A program made the translations under genes and the position numbers. A stretch of DNA of 64,000 bases from Campylorhamphus procurvoides (lineage: Eukaryota > Chordata > Aves > Passeriformes > Dendrocolaptidae). Positions 37,181-50,790 of this stretch are shown piece by piece (positions within the stretch are counted from its first letter, which is position 1; each line of letters begins with the position of its first letter). The stretch spans positions 1 through 64,000 of the forward strand of contig WBMV01004992.1 of NCBI GenBank assembly GCA_013396655.1, written 5' to 3'. Below the pieces are notes generated by a model. It had not been told where the DNA came from, made no database searches, and saw nothing but the letters and a program-made list of their open reading frames with translations.

Positions 37181-39778
37181 ACAGCAGGGAAGAATTTCCC
37201 ATCTCCTGAACAAACCATAGGAAAGTCTAATTTCTTACTGATTCTCTCTAAACTTCAGTCTCCTTGGCATAGTATATTACAAAATGGGACTGTGGCTGAT
37301 ATAGAAGAAATATTTCTCTTTCTTTTAATCCTGTTGCTTAAAAGCACCATTGGATGTCCCTTCACTCTTCTGTTGTGAGAAACAGTGAACTCCCCATTTA
37401 CTTTCTCTGAAACATCTGTAACTTCATGTACCTCTTTCATATCCTCAGAACTTTTTTTTTCTTTTTTTAAAGCTGAAAAGTCTTAATCTGTTCAGTCTCT
37501 TTGCATATGAAAGTCATACCATACTTAGGAATATCTGCTACCCTTGTCTAGGGTATCTTTGCTACTTCTACCACACCTTCTGCACACAGTATAAGACATA
37601 ATATACCACTGATTTATAAGATAATGCAATGACATTTTCAGTCATTTTCCACTACAAGTGGAACAGAAAACTCAGATGGCTTCACATAGTCAGTCAACTA
37701 TTGAACTATGCAAATAATTGACTGGGGGAATTGCTGGTCAAATGGAAACAGGTAATCCAAAGGAAAAAAATCATTTCAAGTCAATTGGAAGCAAACAAAC
37801 GCAGAAATATCTAATTTCCACAAAGCAGGCAAGTTAGTTCTAAAAAAGAAGTATCATTCCTTTATAGATACGATTAAAAACTTTCTTTTATTCTAAGGAC
37901 TTCAGCAGTTTTTAAAGAAAACTCATGTAAAAATTATCCCAAAGAGCTTACTTCTTTTGAAATTCAAGGCAAAACAGGTGGCTGGAGTGAATCATGACAA
38001 GAAGGAGTAACATGAGCAAATGAATAGAACCAGGAGCTTGTAGACTAGACCAGCACTCTCTAGGTTTTCCTCTCTTATCTATGCACCACTATCAATATAT
38101 TTGTCATTCTTATATCCTGTGATCCCTAGGACATGTACCTGACAGATTTCCACTGACAGCATTAAGGATCTGAGTCAGTAAAGCCAGTGCTGTGCCACTC
38201 ACGCAATATTGTGCCGTTGGAGATCAGACTACTTCCTTTTGTCCATAAGATTTAAAGGTAGCATTTGGGCATCACCAAAATCATCAAACACAGCATCATC
38301 CACAAACACAATGGTATCTGGTGGTCAAGTCTTTCCAAGACAAAGAATGAGCAGAGGAAGTGCCATGGTGGACTCTAAGAAAAGTAAATTGAGTGCAAGG
38401 AAGAAACCAGTTACGTGGACTGTTGCTGTAAGATGGACAGCACCTGTCTTAGGTTTGCAGATTCTCATCTCTCCCATGTGAAAAGTCCAGCTGCCATAAG
38501 AGCCAAAGCTGAACCAAAGCTTTTAATGGTGGGAGTAATTAATTCTTGATAAATATTTCCATGGAACAAGAGGAAGCTGACATAATTTCAAAGTTTTAAA
38601 CTTCCTGGAGTTAATAGTATTGTTTCTCCAGCTGGTGACATTTTCTCAAGTTCATGTCTGGCAAAACTCCCTCACCGCTGTTCAGTTCTCAGATAGTTCA
38701 AGAAGTCTGTTGAAGAAAAATTTTTAGGGTCTGAGAGGACTTTGCAGCTGAAGGATCAGACACATTCCAGCAGGGAGAAGGAACATGACAGGGTTTTTTC
38801 TGCTCTTCATGGACATTGGTTACTTGCCCTGGGTCTAGAAGGAGCTGCTGTAAGACCAATTTTCCAAGCTGGTAAGACACCGAGATGTGTCACAGTGGTG
38901 CTGTGCTTTGTTAAAGGTCCGATGTCCAGGTTACAATACATCATTAACTTTTGAAAAGAACAGCACAGAAAATGTTGAAGTCTGGGGAATGCGATCTCTT
39001 GATATCTGTATTTTGCATGCCACTTTTGGAAAAGAAGAAAGTATGCATTCCTCTCCCACCAAATACAGGCAGCCCTGCAGATTGATTTTGGTCCATGCCA
39101 TGAGGTTAATGCACAGCTTGATCTGCACTGACATGAAAATACCATCTGTGTAACCCCGGCTTGCCTTGCTGGGAGAAGAGAAGACACAGGACTCAGCAGC
39201 TGGTCTCAGCTACTCTGGGAAAAGTGTTCGTCTCCAGACCAAGTTTGGATTCAGCCATATCTGGCAAAAGTATCATAACTATATCACATGCATACTCCAG
39301 AGAAATCTTACGAAGCTTAATGGAAGTTCAGTTCATATGTTGTGGCTGTTACATGAAAAGCATCAGGAAAAGCATAAACTGTTCCTATTTCAAAATTGTA
39401 CAGGGAAGTCAGTACATGGTGTAATAACTTCACAGGCTGTCATGAGTTACTCAAATACTCCTAACTTAACATACACAATTCAAATACAGAACTTTTCTTT
39501 CTGTTTGGTTAGTATCAAAGTAATAGTTTTCACCCCTTAAGACATGCAACAGAAAGCTGACTTCCTTTTTGGGGAGCTGGACATAATACTGAATCTTGCC
39601 ATAAGCATACAAGCACAATAATCTGTTTTGTGCATTACACAAAGGAAGGACTAGTCTGAATTTCCCTAACTTGCTGACAGCAAGAATGCAAGTTTGAAAC
39701 AATGCTTGTCCAACAGAAAAAAACCTTTCTGTATCAGGTCCTTCCTGATACACCAAAGAAAAAGGCTTTTTGTTTTCC

Positions 39779-39827
39779 TTGTTGTTGGTTAGTTGGTTGG
39801 TTGGGTTTTTTGTTGTTGTTGTTTTTT
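39779..39827. repeat. GTT/GGTT-rich simple repeat
   Basis: An imperfect tract of TTG, GGTT and T-run units. It is low-complexity sequence with no associated element end visible. Confidence 0.8.
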
Positions 39828-39936
39828 CCTTAAATATAAATATATACCCTGTTTATTTTAAAATTAATTGAGCTCAGTAAATTGATGTAATCTTTCATAA
39901 CATAACATATTTTTAAAAACATCAAATCTCTAATCA

Positions 39937-39960
39937 GCTTGGTGTATTGCTATACCAAGC
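39937..39960. repeat. 10-bp inverted repeat (hairpin)
   Basis: The left arm GCTTGGTGTA (39937-39946) pairs with TATACCAAGC (39951-39960) across a TTGC loop. Nine pairs are Watson-Crick and one would be a G-U wobble in RNA. It is short and stands alone; it could be chance. Confidence 0.75.
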
Positions 39961-41424
39961 AATTCACTGGAGGAGAATAAAGATAATTATAAAGCCACAG
40001 GGCCGGGTTCACCTCAGGTAAAATCAACATGGGATTGCTCTTCTCTGATCAGGTGAGATCCACACTCCCCAAGTTGCATGGCAACCCTCTGAAAGTTTAA
40101 GAGTGCGAGCAGAGCAGTTAGGGACCACTTGCACAAAAGCATCCCTTCAGCTTCTGGGAGCACCTTCTCCTCGTTGTGCAGCCCATGGTGGTTCGGCAGG
40201 GAGGGTGTCGGGGCGCTCTGCTCAGCAGGGCTGTCTCTGCCACCAACGTGGCTGCAGCGAGATTGCGAGGTGACATGGTCAGCCTGATGAAGTATACAAA
40301 AGCTTTTGGCACTGCATATCTGCAATATCATGGACAGTCAAGGAGGCGCCTGTTATAAAAATACACAGTGAAACACAACTGGAGGACTGCTCTTTCTCAA
40401 AGGCTAACGTAATGCATTCCTTCTGTTTAGGCTCATTTTCCAGCCTTTCACATTCTTTGTGAACAAGAGTTATAAAACAAGCCTGATGCAGGCCAATTAT
40501 TTTTACTTTGAAGGCCATTAATCAAGATTGACTAAGAAAATGAAGACAGCTAAGCAAAATTTCATATGTGACTAGAGTGAGATTAAAACAAAACCAGATG
40601 GGGATGGACAGAGATGTTAAGCTGCTTTCTCTCCCCCTTCCCTCCCCTTTTTTTCTTTTTTTGACTCATATAATAAATGTCTTTTACAAATTACAGCACT
40701 CTTATTTTCTTACAGTAAATCAAATTGGGTCATAATGTACAAGTGGTCTCATTGCTGAAATGTCAAAAATAGAACCCGCCTTGTTCTTCCAAAGTAATTC
40801 CTCAAATCTAAACCAGCAGTGTGGCCTGACAGTCTATAAACCATCTACCTGGATGCAGATCTCTTTTAAGGTAACTGTCTGTAGCTGATACGTGTATTTC
40901 ACAAGCATCCATCATGAGCCATTCACGGAGAACTATAGCATGCAGTCATTTGCAGGGGTTTGAATTTGCAGGTCTTACATACGTTACACTTCTACAAATT
41001 TCAGGCAATTTATGGAAATGGGACTTTTTCTAAAGACCAAACAACTTTGAGTTTTAATGCCAGCAAGTAGCCCTATAAAAATTCTGAAAAAAACCTACAT
41101 AATTTCCACAAATCAGAAGGATAGGTAAAGATATGGAATGATGGTCACATATTATGAGGATTTTTTTTTTTTATAAAGTGACTACTACAAATTATCTTAG
41201 GTAAGAAGATGAAACAGTCATGTGTATATTATTACCCTTTTATGAAATAAACTATCAGATAAAATGAAGGGGAAAATTTTCCAAATATGTTTAGACTCAT
41301 AATTTAAAATAAATCCTGCTTTGAAATCAGATTTTGATGACATATATACGGGTAACTAATCTCATATCAGTTCTGACCTATCCAGAAGAATATTTGATAA
41401 AACACAACTATCTCACTGCCATGA

Positions 41425-41517
41425 TAAAAAAAAACTTCAAAAAACCAAACCAAAACAACAGCAGTAACAACAAAAAGAAAACAAACCAACAAACAACAAA
41501 AAAAAAGCGCCAAACCA
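41425..41517. repeat. A/C-rich low-complexity tract
   Basis: About 90 bases composed almost entirely of A and C in CAAA/CAA/CCAAA units. It explains the Lys/Asn/Thr/Gln-rich end of the overlapping open frame at 41334-41522, which is therefore not credible as a gene. Confidence 0.85.
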
Positions 41518-41792
41518 AGTAGTTAATCAGTATTCCATTTGGAGCGCCTGAGACCTCCTAATATTGCAGAAAGGTTAGCTGGTATAATCCAACATAGAGA
41601 CTACATCCCCAAACTGTACTGTGCTCGAAATATAAGCTGGGTCTTAGATCTGCCCCTTCACTATGAGAGCATCTTGTTTTAAAGAAGGGAAGGTCATGGA
41701 CATTTGAAGGAAGGTCAAGGACTTGACATTTTGTAAGCTCTATGAATGAATATTTCTGTTCCCAGAGTCTTTTCTGCATCACCTGTACTTCA

Positions 41793-41828
41793 TTTAAACC
41801 TGTACCTTCTTTTAAACCTGTACCTTTC
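41793..41828. repeat. 18-bp tandem duplication
   Basis: TTTAAACCTGTACCTTCT (41793-41810) is followed directly by a near-identical second unit (41811-41828). A further degraded part-unit (ACCTGTACTTCA) precedes it. The pair lies just outside the 3' end of the ancient CR1-like element and is probably a replication-slippage duplication. Confidence 0.85.
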
Positions 41829-41849
41829 TTCCACCCGTTTACTCTAATG

Positions 41850-43085
41850 TAAAAATAGGCCTGGAAGGCATCTCCAGGGATCACTTAGGCCACCCCTCCA
41901 CCAAGTCAGGATCAGCTGTTCCTAAATATTCTTGACAGCTGTTTGTCCAACCTGTTTATCAACTCTCATAACAGTGGAGTTTGTATAGGTTTCCTACCCA
42001 TTCAGTTGTGATACTATCACAGAAAGCATGTGTCTACCCTTAATCTCTTTTCCTGAAAGTTAAGCCCACTACTTCTTTTGGATATTCACAATAGTTTATT
42101 ACTTTCCTCTTTGCAGCTACCTTTTAAACATTTGAAGACTTATCATATATCTCTTCAGTTTGCCTTTTTCTAGACTAAACAACCTCACTGCTTTCAGTCT
42201 TTCCCCACAGGTCATGTTTTCAAGACCTTCAATCACTCTTGCTCCTCTTCTTGGACTCTTTCCAACTGATCTGCATCTTTCTTGAAATGCAGTGCCCTAA
42301 ACTAGACCCAGTGCTCCAGCTGAGGTGAGAAAGCGGAAGGACTATTTCATGTTTCTTACACATGCCAACATTGTTTATACAACCCAGTATGATGTTTGGG
42401 TTTTTGGCAACAACCTGACCTTCCTGACTCATGTTCCTTTCGTGTTTGCTCTCCCCCAGCTCCCTCACTGCATAAAACTACTTTGCCATATACTCCAATG
42501 TCTTGCAGGCCACACCTCAGCTGGAGCATACTGCCTGATCCTTTACACTGAGTTGCACCTTCTTTACTTTAGGCCACTTCACCAGTTTGTCAAGATCATT
42601 TTCATTCTTCAAAGTCTTTGCTCCTGACTTGCTATCATGTACAAGTTTAATATTCTACTCTCTAGGATCTCAGTTCAACTAAATAATAGAACTGGGCCCA
42701 AGAAAGACCTTGAAGGATCAAACCTTCTGGTCAGACAGTGAACTGGTGATAATTTTTTGTGTATAATTTCCCATGCAGTTGCATTCTGACAATGTATCCA
42801 TCACCTATTTCTATTGAACATCACTTGAGACAGTGTCAAAATCCTTAGTAAAGTCAAGATGTCTGACACTTTCTTCTTTGTTTTATCCAGAAGGCCCATT
42901 AACCTTATTTTACTTCTGTAGTGTGTTATCTGGCATGTTTTGTTTCCTTCTATTTGGTTATTTATTGGTCTGCTATCTTGTAGATGCTCATAGGAGTCTG
43001 TTAGATGCTTGTATTTTTTTCTGCAGAGGAAGTGAATCTCACTGGCATTTAATTCTGTGAGTCCACCTTTCTTTATTTTGAAGTG
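41850..43085 (-). mobile_element. Ancient CR1/L3-like LINE with decayed reverse transcriptase
   Basis: This stretch aligns in order with the minus strand of the old CR1-like family seen in turtles, crocodilians and birds. Near the 3' end are 'ggcctggaaggcatctccaggg' and 'ccaagtcaggatcagctgt'; then 'agactaaacaacctcac', 'caggtcatgttttcaagacc', 'ttggactctttccaactgatc' and 'cagtgctccagctgaggt'. The upstream part encodes decayed reverse transcriptase. The motif-A peptide LDFTKDFDTVS is readable at 42826-42858 (family form LDFSKAFDTVS, catalytic Asp retained). Further upstream, QIEGNKTCQ stands where the family has QHGFVKNKSCQ. There are many frameshifts and stops, and the element is 5'-truncated. 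At about 1.2 kb it is the longest mobile element in the window and by divergence among the oldest. Confidence 0.88.
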
Positions 43086-45369
43086 ACAGTGATTGTTCAT
43101 ACACCTTTTTTATTTTATTTTTAGATACTGATTAAGTTTATGCCTCTAGGAGTAGCAGAATATTGTGAAGTAACAGTCTACTCCATATAGTCTTGAAGAC
43201 CATGTTCCCGCTGTGTTATATCTTTCTATTCCTGCTTGGGTCTCTTGGCACAGTTTATTTGTTTATCTCTTTCTGCAGTACTTGTTCCACCCCAGCCTAT
43301 TTTCTCCTTCAGTTCTCTCTTGTCGTCTCTTTTTTGACTGATAAATGGAAAAGCAGTTCAGCAACATTCAAGTGCAATTCAAGCTTTTGCACCCAAGCTA
43401 TTTGAGGTGCTTTAGTGTAAAGGTTAATTCATTTAATTCCTGATTTTCACATTCAAATACCCTTATGAACAGTAGATCACACAGTTGCCTCTGAGAGGAG
43501 CACAAAGAAGCTGTGCTTTCTGCCTCAGCTTTTCTCAGATCAAAGAGATTTGAGTTGTGCTGATAGTAGCTTTCAAGAGATGTTACTAGTGGCAAAGTTC
43601 AGTAGTTGTCTTCCTGGATGCTTGTTTATCTCTCTCATATTCCTTTTGCTTAATTTAGCTAAACATACACCTAGGTCAACCTTCTATTGTCTGTCGCCCT
43701 TGATAATGCCTTTACTCGCCTCATTTCCTATGTCTCACTTGCAGTGGAATAAAACTGCAGATGTATTGTTATTACAGCGTACAGAGATGGATGAAACAAA
43801 AAAGAGATCTGTTTTGACCTCTGCAAAGCCGCAGTGTTTTGGAAGGACAGCAGCTTTGTGGCATTGCATTTTAGATGATTCCCACCCTGAAAAAATCAAG
43901 GAAATAAAATTTTGAAATGAGACAGCAAACTACAACTTAAACTTTCCCATTTGCTTGAAGGTGCTTGGATGTAATACCATTCTTCTGAGCCTGTGACTCT
44001 GTATCCCTGTATATCCATTTTATACAGGGCTTTACGAGAAGCTGAGACTTTCCTGAAACAATAGCAGTGGAAGATACCTGAAACCAGTTGCAAAACTCAC
44101 CTCACAGCACAAGAAGAACCATGAGCTTCTACCTATGCCATTTATCTACCACCTTCCAAATCTCTGCTCTCCTATCTGTTGTTCCAGCTCTCTCTGATGC
44201 TGTCAGACACAAACTATCATTTTTTTTTCTCATAAGTGCCTTGATAAATAAAGCAGCAAATACAACCTCTCACTGAAGAAAGGTGTTTATCTGTTTTTGT
44301 AAATAACAGATGTGTGGAGTTAGTGAATGCTCATTTCTCAGCATTTCAACATATTCCTACGGAAAGCTCCAATTATTCATTAAAAAAACCCCAAACGACA
44401 TCACCTTTATTAACCTGGTCTACTACAGACTCTGTTTGAAGTTAATGGAAATCCAGTAGCTCCTTTCTGTCCCCAATTCTGTGGAACTGGCTCACCAACA
44501 GAATAGCTCCAGTCCAGATACTTCAGGATCCAGCTATCACACACCTTTCAAAACAGGAGAAAGATTAATCCATTTTCTTACATTCTTCATGAAAGTTCGG
44601 CATCCCTTTCCTGCTGCTGCACCTGACCCTTAGGTTATCAGAGCACTGCACAGGAGGTGCACAGCCGTGCCTTGCTAAAACTGTTGGTGGTCTGAGGTTT
44701 TCCAGGTGCCTTCCAGAGCTCAGCCTGTTCCCTAGACAGCAACACCTGCCTGTGAACTCTGCTTCCCTGCTCAGGTGTTCCCTTAGTCACACATACCAGT
44801 AATGATCTGCAGATGGGCTGAGCTGCTGGCTAGTTTGTCACTCCATGGTGTGACTCAGAGAGGAAAGACTTAATCCAGTTGGGATTTAACCAGTAGTGTT
44901 GCACAGGCTGTCCATTTGAAACCATTGTCCACTAGCAGAGAGTGATAAAACATTTTCTTCACAGTGTGTGATGAGAGACATTGATACTGCTATACAGTGG
45001 TAAGCAACTAAAAACTAAATAATCTGTGTTCATTACTATTCACTGACAATTTATGACAGAACAGAGTCTCCTGATCCTGCCCTTTTGCATGGTTCTGGAG
45101 AACCATGGCAGGAGATTCTCCTGCCTCACCAGACACATTTTATAGGCCAAGCTGTGCAACTCACTGAGGTGTTTCAGCCAACGTTAATGAAGTGGAATTT
45201 ATGGCAAAGGTTGAAAGACAGAATAACAAAGCAGGTAATTTTCTGTAAGAAATGTGGCGTTTGTGGTCTGTTTCTATTCCCAGAGGTAAGGGGAGGAAGG
45301 AAAACCTAATGGGTAACACGTAAGAGTCTCAAGACTTGAGATTGGTTCAAAGTGCTGCTTTGAACTTCT

Positions 45370-45430
45370 TGTTCAACCTTGAGCAAGCCGTGTGCCTCCT
45401 TGTTTCAGTGTGCAGCTGTAGATTAAGTTC
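45370..45430 (+). mobile_element. Possible MIR-like SINE fragment
   Basis: The words CCTTGAGCAAG, then GTGCCTCC, TGTTTCAG and CAGCTGTA occur in the order and approximate spacing of the MIR 3' half, whose family form runs from CCTTGGGCAAG through GTGCCTCAGTTTCC to ATCTGTAAAATG. A deletion of about 14 bp would be needed. MIR and related core SINEs predate the amniotes and faint copies survive in birds. The match is weak and could be coincidental. Confidence 0.3.
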
Positions 45431-48400
45431 ACACATAGAGGCAGTGAGCAGTGTGGAAAATCCTGACATGGAAAAACACTTCAAGAGGAAGCTGCAAAGC
45501 TATTTCCTAGTAGTTTGGGACTGGATGGAACATAAGCTTGTGCTTCCTTTGAAGTGCTTGCATCAGGCTGTTGTGGGGGCTTTTCAAAGACCTTTTGTTG
45601 AGCTTATGTTACAACTTGATTAGGACACTCAGGAAGCCAGGGAAACTTTCAACCCAAAACCATAATATGGGTTACTGCTAGCTCCTACATAGGAGCTAAA
45701 ATGTTAAGACATCTCAACAACATCCAGGTATGTCTACTTGAATAGAAATCTACCTTCAAACATGTTCTGCTCTGTTTCTCACTTGCCATCCACCAGCTTT
45801 CCACTCTGTAACCTCTCTGAGAAAGCCCTTGACTTTATAATAAACTGGCTCTGCTACCTGTGGTGTCACCTGTTCCAAAGACCACATCATAACTATGTCT
45901 TAAGCCACACTTCCAGGGTTTCTTGCCAGCAGAGAAGGCAAGCTGAACTGTGTGGTTTCCTAGGGGGACACATTTAGTAACTAGGCAATCCTACCATCAG
46001 CTTCCAGTCAGGAATCTGGTCAGCAGTGGTTTCAAAACATCACAGCATTTTGGTATGGTAACATGACACTCTTTAAAACGCATTTTAAAAGTATATTTAA
46101 ATTACATTTTATCTGGTACTGATAAAGGCTACCTCCAATCTTCAACTAACACATCAGGCCATAGCTGTGCTCCTGAGGCACATTTTAACAGCCGCCCATA
46201 CAGAACAGTCATGTCTATTTGCTCCAGAACAGTAACAGTAAATGAAAGACTGTTTCTGGAGCCCTCCTAGTTCAGAAATCTTACCTTGATTAATTCTTTT
46301 GTGTAAAACATGTATTTGCCAATCTTAGCTTCTTATTTCTTCATAATGGTATTCCACCACCAGATATTGATACAATTTTTTATTATTATGGTTATTATAT
46401 TTACGTCATGTCAGTGAAGAGATGCATTTGTCTCCTTAGCTTATAGAATAGTAGTGAACTAAAATGAGGGTTTTTTTTTCTCTGATTACTACCTTTTTGG
46501 AATAAACTCTGAAGGAATTAATTCTGTTCTCTTCTGGATGGATGAATTCACATAAGAAAGAGAAAAAAGGAGTGTTATCTCTCATATCTCTCATAAATGC
46601 TTCACTTTAGGATAGGAGATAAAAAGGATTATGGAATTTTAGAAATAATTTCTTTCTTGCCCCCCTGGGCTACCCTTGTTTTGCCTATGATCATTCCTAG
46701 AATATCTAGGCTGTATGCAGTGCTGAAGTGTAATTTTCTGTCATTACAGTCACACAAAGTAATATATGCATATACAGTCCTAGTTAGGAAGGGTATGCTC
46801 AGATCCTTACCTGGCTACTTCAAATGCTTTTGCCATACAATTTTTCACACTAAAGAAATCATATAAGAATCTCTTTCATGCTGTACAAGACAATGACCCA
46901 TCTCACTGAATTATCTATTTTCAGTAATTGGGCATAATGAACACTCCAGAGAAAGCAGCTCTGTCCCAGTTCTCACACAGTTCACTTGTTCAAATATCTC
47001 TGACTTGTAGCATGAACATGAAACACAGAAAGTACTCCAAAGACTTAGTTGTCTGTCACTTCATTCTCAAATCTTACCATTTTACTGAATGCCCTCTCTC
47101 TGGCATGTCCATGCTCTCCTTTCACATATTTTGTTGGTTTGTTTGGGTTTTTTTTCCACATGTAACAAAATTACAAAATTTATTTATTAGAAAGCCAAAT
47201 ATCTGCAGAAGTAACAATTAAAAATCTTTGATAGAGTACATGGCTGGTATGAGCACACTTTGCCTACCACTGTACTTGGGGAATGCTAACTTTTCTAACT
47301 AAAAGCACAGAAGAGAGAGACAGGTGGGTTCTAACATCTGATAACCTGTGGTTCCCCAGACTAAGCAGTGCAGTCAAATGTTGCTTACAGCTCCACTGAC
47401 TGGGAGCAACCCTCAGAACAGATCTGAAACAAGGTGTGAACTTATGCCTCTGGTCTAGAGTACAGAAGTTAAGGCATTTCATTAACACCTCATACACACC
47501 GTAAGAGTATAAATTAGTATTATTAGTCTGAAGAAACAACGCTCTTGAATTGTCTACTTCTTGATCATCACCACCCTAAGAGAACTTTTGCTCCCTTGTA
47601 CTGTTTCTGAGTATGAAATAAACCCCTGAGATTAAAGTGAGAAAGTGAACTGCATATGAATATATCAAAAGAACAGGGAAAAGAGGTGGACAAGCATCTG
47701 GAAAAAATCAACTTCACTCGTGCTTAGATTATTCCAAAACAAGATTCTTAAAGGTTTTATTGGGCACCTGAGAAATGTCTCACAGTCAGGTTTTTCACCG
47801 GGTGGAAAATGTTGGAAGTGCCAGTTGCAGAACAGCCATCACACCTACTTATTTTCTTGTTCTATAGGCAGGTAGAGGACTGATATTTCTAGAGGCCTCT
47901 CATATGTTCTGTTCTCTGCTTTGTGGCCACACATTTTCAACAGGACTTATTTAATCTCTGCAGTGCTGACAGTTGCTAAGTTCTCCATGTGAGGCAAGTT
48001 ATGGACCATCCAGGTACCAGAGCACATCAGGCATGTTCTAACCCACATTCTGTCTTGCAGCAGGACTTCAGGTACTGGAGACCTCAGTAATAGACACTGG
48101 CTGCCTAGGAATTTCTCAGCAGAGATTTAGTTGCCAGAATTTAAAAATACTGTACCCGAGAAACTACTGTGATTATAGATGCTAGCGAAGTCATTTTATT
48201 TCTGTCAGATCTGCAGAGCTAGAGTGTGTTTGTCTTTGCTTAGAAAGCTGGCCTGTCCCCCATGCCTATGGCAATTTCTACTTGGGGCAGGAAAACTGAT
48301 GCAAAATCGCTCCTCAGCCTTGTCAGTTCACCAGCAGCCTCATTCCATTTAGCACACACTGTCCTGACCAAAGACATCTTCACAAATACCAGATCCTGGC

Positions 48401-50766
48401 TTGCAGAGTTAGTCTGCTCATTTTATGCTAGTTTCTGTTGGGCATCGAGTGTTTTTGTTTTACAATTCAGCTGAGACACTTGAAAGCGGACGTAAAGAAC
48501 TGTTTTCAGACAAGCATTCTGACTTGGCAGCCTCTATTCCCACTGAAGCAAAAGTGAGTTTTACAAATTTCACAGAAGGCACAGCTACACCAAGAACAAA
48601 TACGTCCAAGCACCTCACTCCAGCTGTCTTGTCTTGTAGGTGAATGTTCTTCCCTTTAAAGAATATGCTTAAGGGGACTAAACATATATGTAGAGGGATT
48701 ATCTCCTGTGACATCTAAGATGAATGAATAGTGGGTACTTAAATTGAAATTCAAGAAAGCATTGAATGAGTCAGAGCAATTAATTCAAGGTCTGCCAGAC
48801 CAGTTAGCCTATGACCTCTTAAACACTCAAAGAGAGCTAGACACAACATTTGAGTTAAATAATTATAATGGCAGTCTTACTACTTCCATTGATTCTAGAG
48901 GGAACCAGGATCTGTTAGTCTAGGAAAGAAATCTAAATCAATCATTGTCTTCTAGAATAGAGACACTGATTTATAGAATCCCAAAAGATTCCTTCATCAG
49001 TTTGAAAAGTATGTGGATCAAGTTCTCACCTCCTTTACGCCCTTGGCAGATATGCTGGGTCCCATGAGATTTTATAACTGCAATAGAAAAGAATTTAAAA
49101 TATTGAGTCATACAGATTCCCCTTTTGCCTTCGCCTGCTTCCCTTTTTTCCTTGTATTCTGCTTTGAGATGCTTTGAATATATACATATGAAAATTGCAT
49201 GGGGGTTGTTCTATTCATCTAATTAGTGTTATCATTGCAAATTAAAAAAAAAATTAAGATATACAAATTTGTATTGTACCAGGAAATCACTTTTCCTATG
49301 CATTTACATAAGAGGGTTTTTTTTCCCTGTTAGATTTTTGTAGCTTGGATATTTTTTTCCTCCAGGAGAGCGTGTCCTAAATACAAATTGGTACAACAAA
49401 CCCAAGCAGATCCACAGGCAAACATTTAAGGAAAAATGTTTGTCTTATACATATTCAATGACAAACCCAAGTGTTCCTGTATAACAGCTACATAATATAT
49501 ATTTCAATAAATTATTTAAGTGTGTATTTATGTAGAGGATCTGAACAGCACTAAGGGTACCTTTCTGATTCATGGGTGGGTGTTCTGTTCTGGAGAAGAC
49601 AAGAATTCTGGTTTTGCAAAGTAATATCCTAGTAGACTGGGGTTGCAGGCTTTATCACTCCACATCTCTCAAGGATAGTTAGCTTCAAAGCTGCTGAAGG
49701 TTTGACAATGTCCTGTGTGGTGCCATGACACTCCTTGCAGAGCAGTTTTCCCTTTCTCTTTGTGCCAGTGTATCCGTCTGCATCTTCCTTGCCCAACTGC
49801 CTGCGTTACCATGTCTTCTTCTCGCACCTGATGGTACACAGTGTTCCTTTCCACTTGTGTGCCCCCAGCTCTCCCCACTATCCTTAGTGATAAATTTTCT
49901 GAGAATGAAGCCATTCTGGATGTGAAGATATTCCATAGGGAGGATGGTACAGATATGATATAGATTACAGAAGAGCTACCCAAACTGAATGCAGAATGTT
50001 GCAGCTGATAACACTTAAATAATCATTAATAAGCCATGTGTCTTTCAACTACATTCCTTCCATGATCCATCCCAGTCTCATGTTCCTCTGACATCAGATG
50101 AACAAGACAGGTTTTATGATTTAACTTTGCCTTTTCAACTATTTTTTTAACATACAAATCTATGACACAGATTTTGCTTCTTTCTGCCAGTCCCTTCTCC
50201 ATTATTCAACATTAGTTAGAGAGATAAGACTTGTTAACTTAAATGTGTGCAGAGTAGAACATTTAGATTGATGTATAGAGATACTCATAAAAGTATGCAC
50301 AAGGCCTTGACAAAATCATGCAACCTGTTTTCTCCAGACAGTTAAAATATTTTCCAATTTAGCCAATGACTAGACTTATCCACTATTTTATTCATGAAAA
50401 CAGTGTCAAAATGAGAAATAAGGGCATTCTGCTTCCTCCCCTAATTTGAAATATCATCCTGAATTGGAAATGAAACAGTTTAAAGAAAAAAACTTACATG
50501 CCTCAAAAACATGATTTTTTTTATGCCGAGACATTTAATTCCCTCCCCCCTTTCAAACTGTGATTTTTAAGACAAGTGAGGTTTTTCTCCAAATGCCCTC
50601 AACTCCCATGAAATTGTTCCAAGACATCCTCTCCAGTTATGTCAATCAGTTTCAGGCAGTCTGCAAAGAGACATGACATTTCATAACAATGACATACCAG
50701 CCTGGGAAATGAGTGGTGGGAAATAAGTGGTTTGCTTAAAATAATCTCATTCATCTACACAAATTC

Positions 50767-50790
50767 ATATATATACATACATATATATAA
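50767..50790. repeat. AT/ACAT dinucleotide-like repeat
   Basis: A short alternating A/T tract with interspersed TACA units. It is an ordinary microsatellite with no other content. Confidence 0.8.

Larger units (their letters stand above)
34876..41849. other. Non-coding unique DNA with simple repeats
   Basis: No gene is supported. Contents include a 15-base poly-A (35392-35406), an A/G-rich tract (36589-36620), an (AGC)6 microsatellite (37163-37180), a GTT/GGTT tract (39779-39827), a hairpin (39937-39960), a moderately CpG-rich patch around 40150-40275 and an A/C-rich tract (41425-41517). The stretch 38205-38480 has one longer frame and possible splice-like words, but stops interrupt all exon models I tried. 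Confidence 0.55.

Noticed and set aside
38205..38481. Possible exon or retrocopy on either strand
   Set aside because: The minus strand has a good acceptor-like word and a GTGAGT donor-like word, but all three frames of the intervening segment contain stops, and neither strand matched a protein I know.
39779..41517. Simple-sequence tracts considered as CRISPR-like or satellite arrays
   Set aside because: Units are irregular and only a few bases long; there are no spacers and no long-period repetition.
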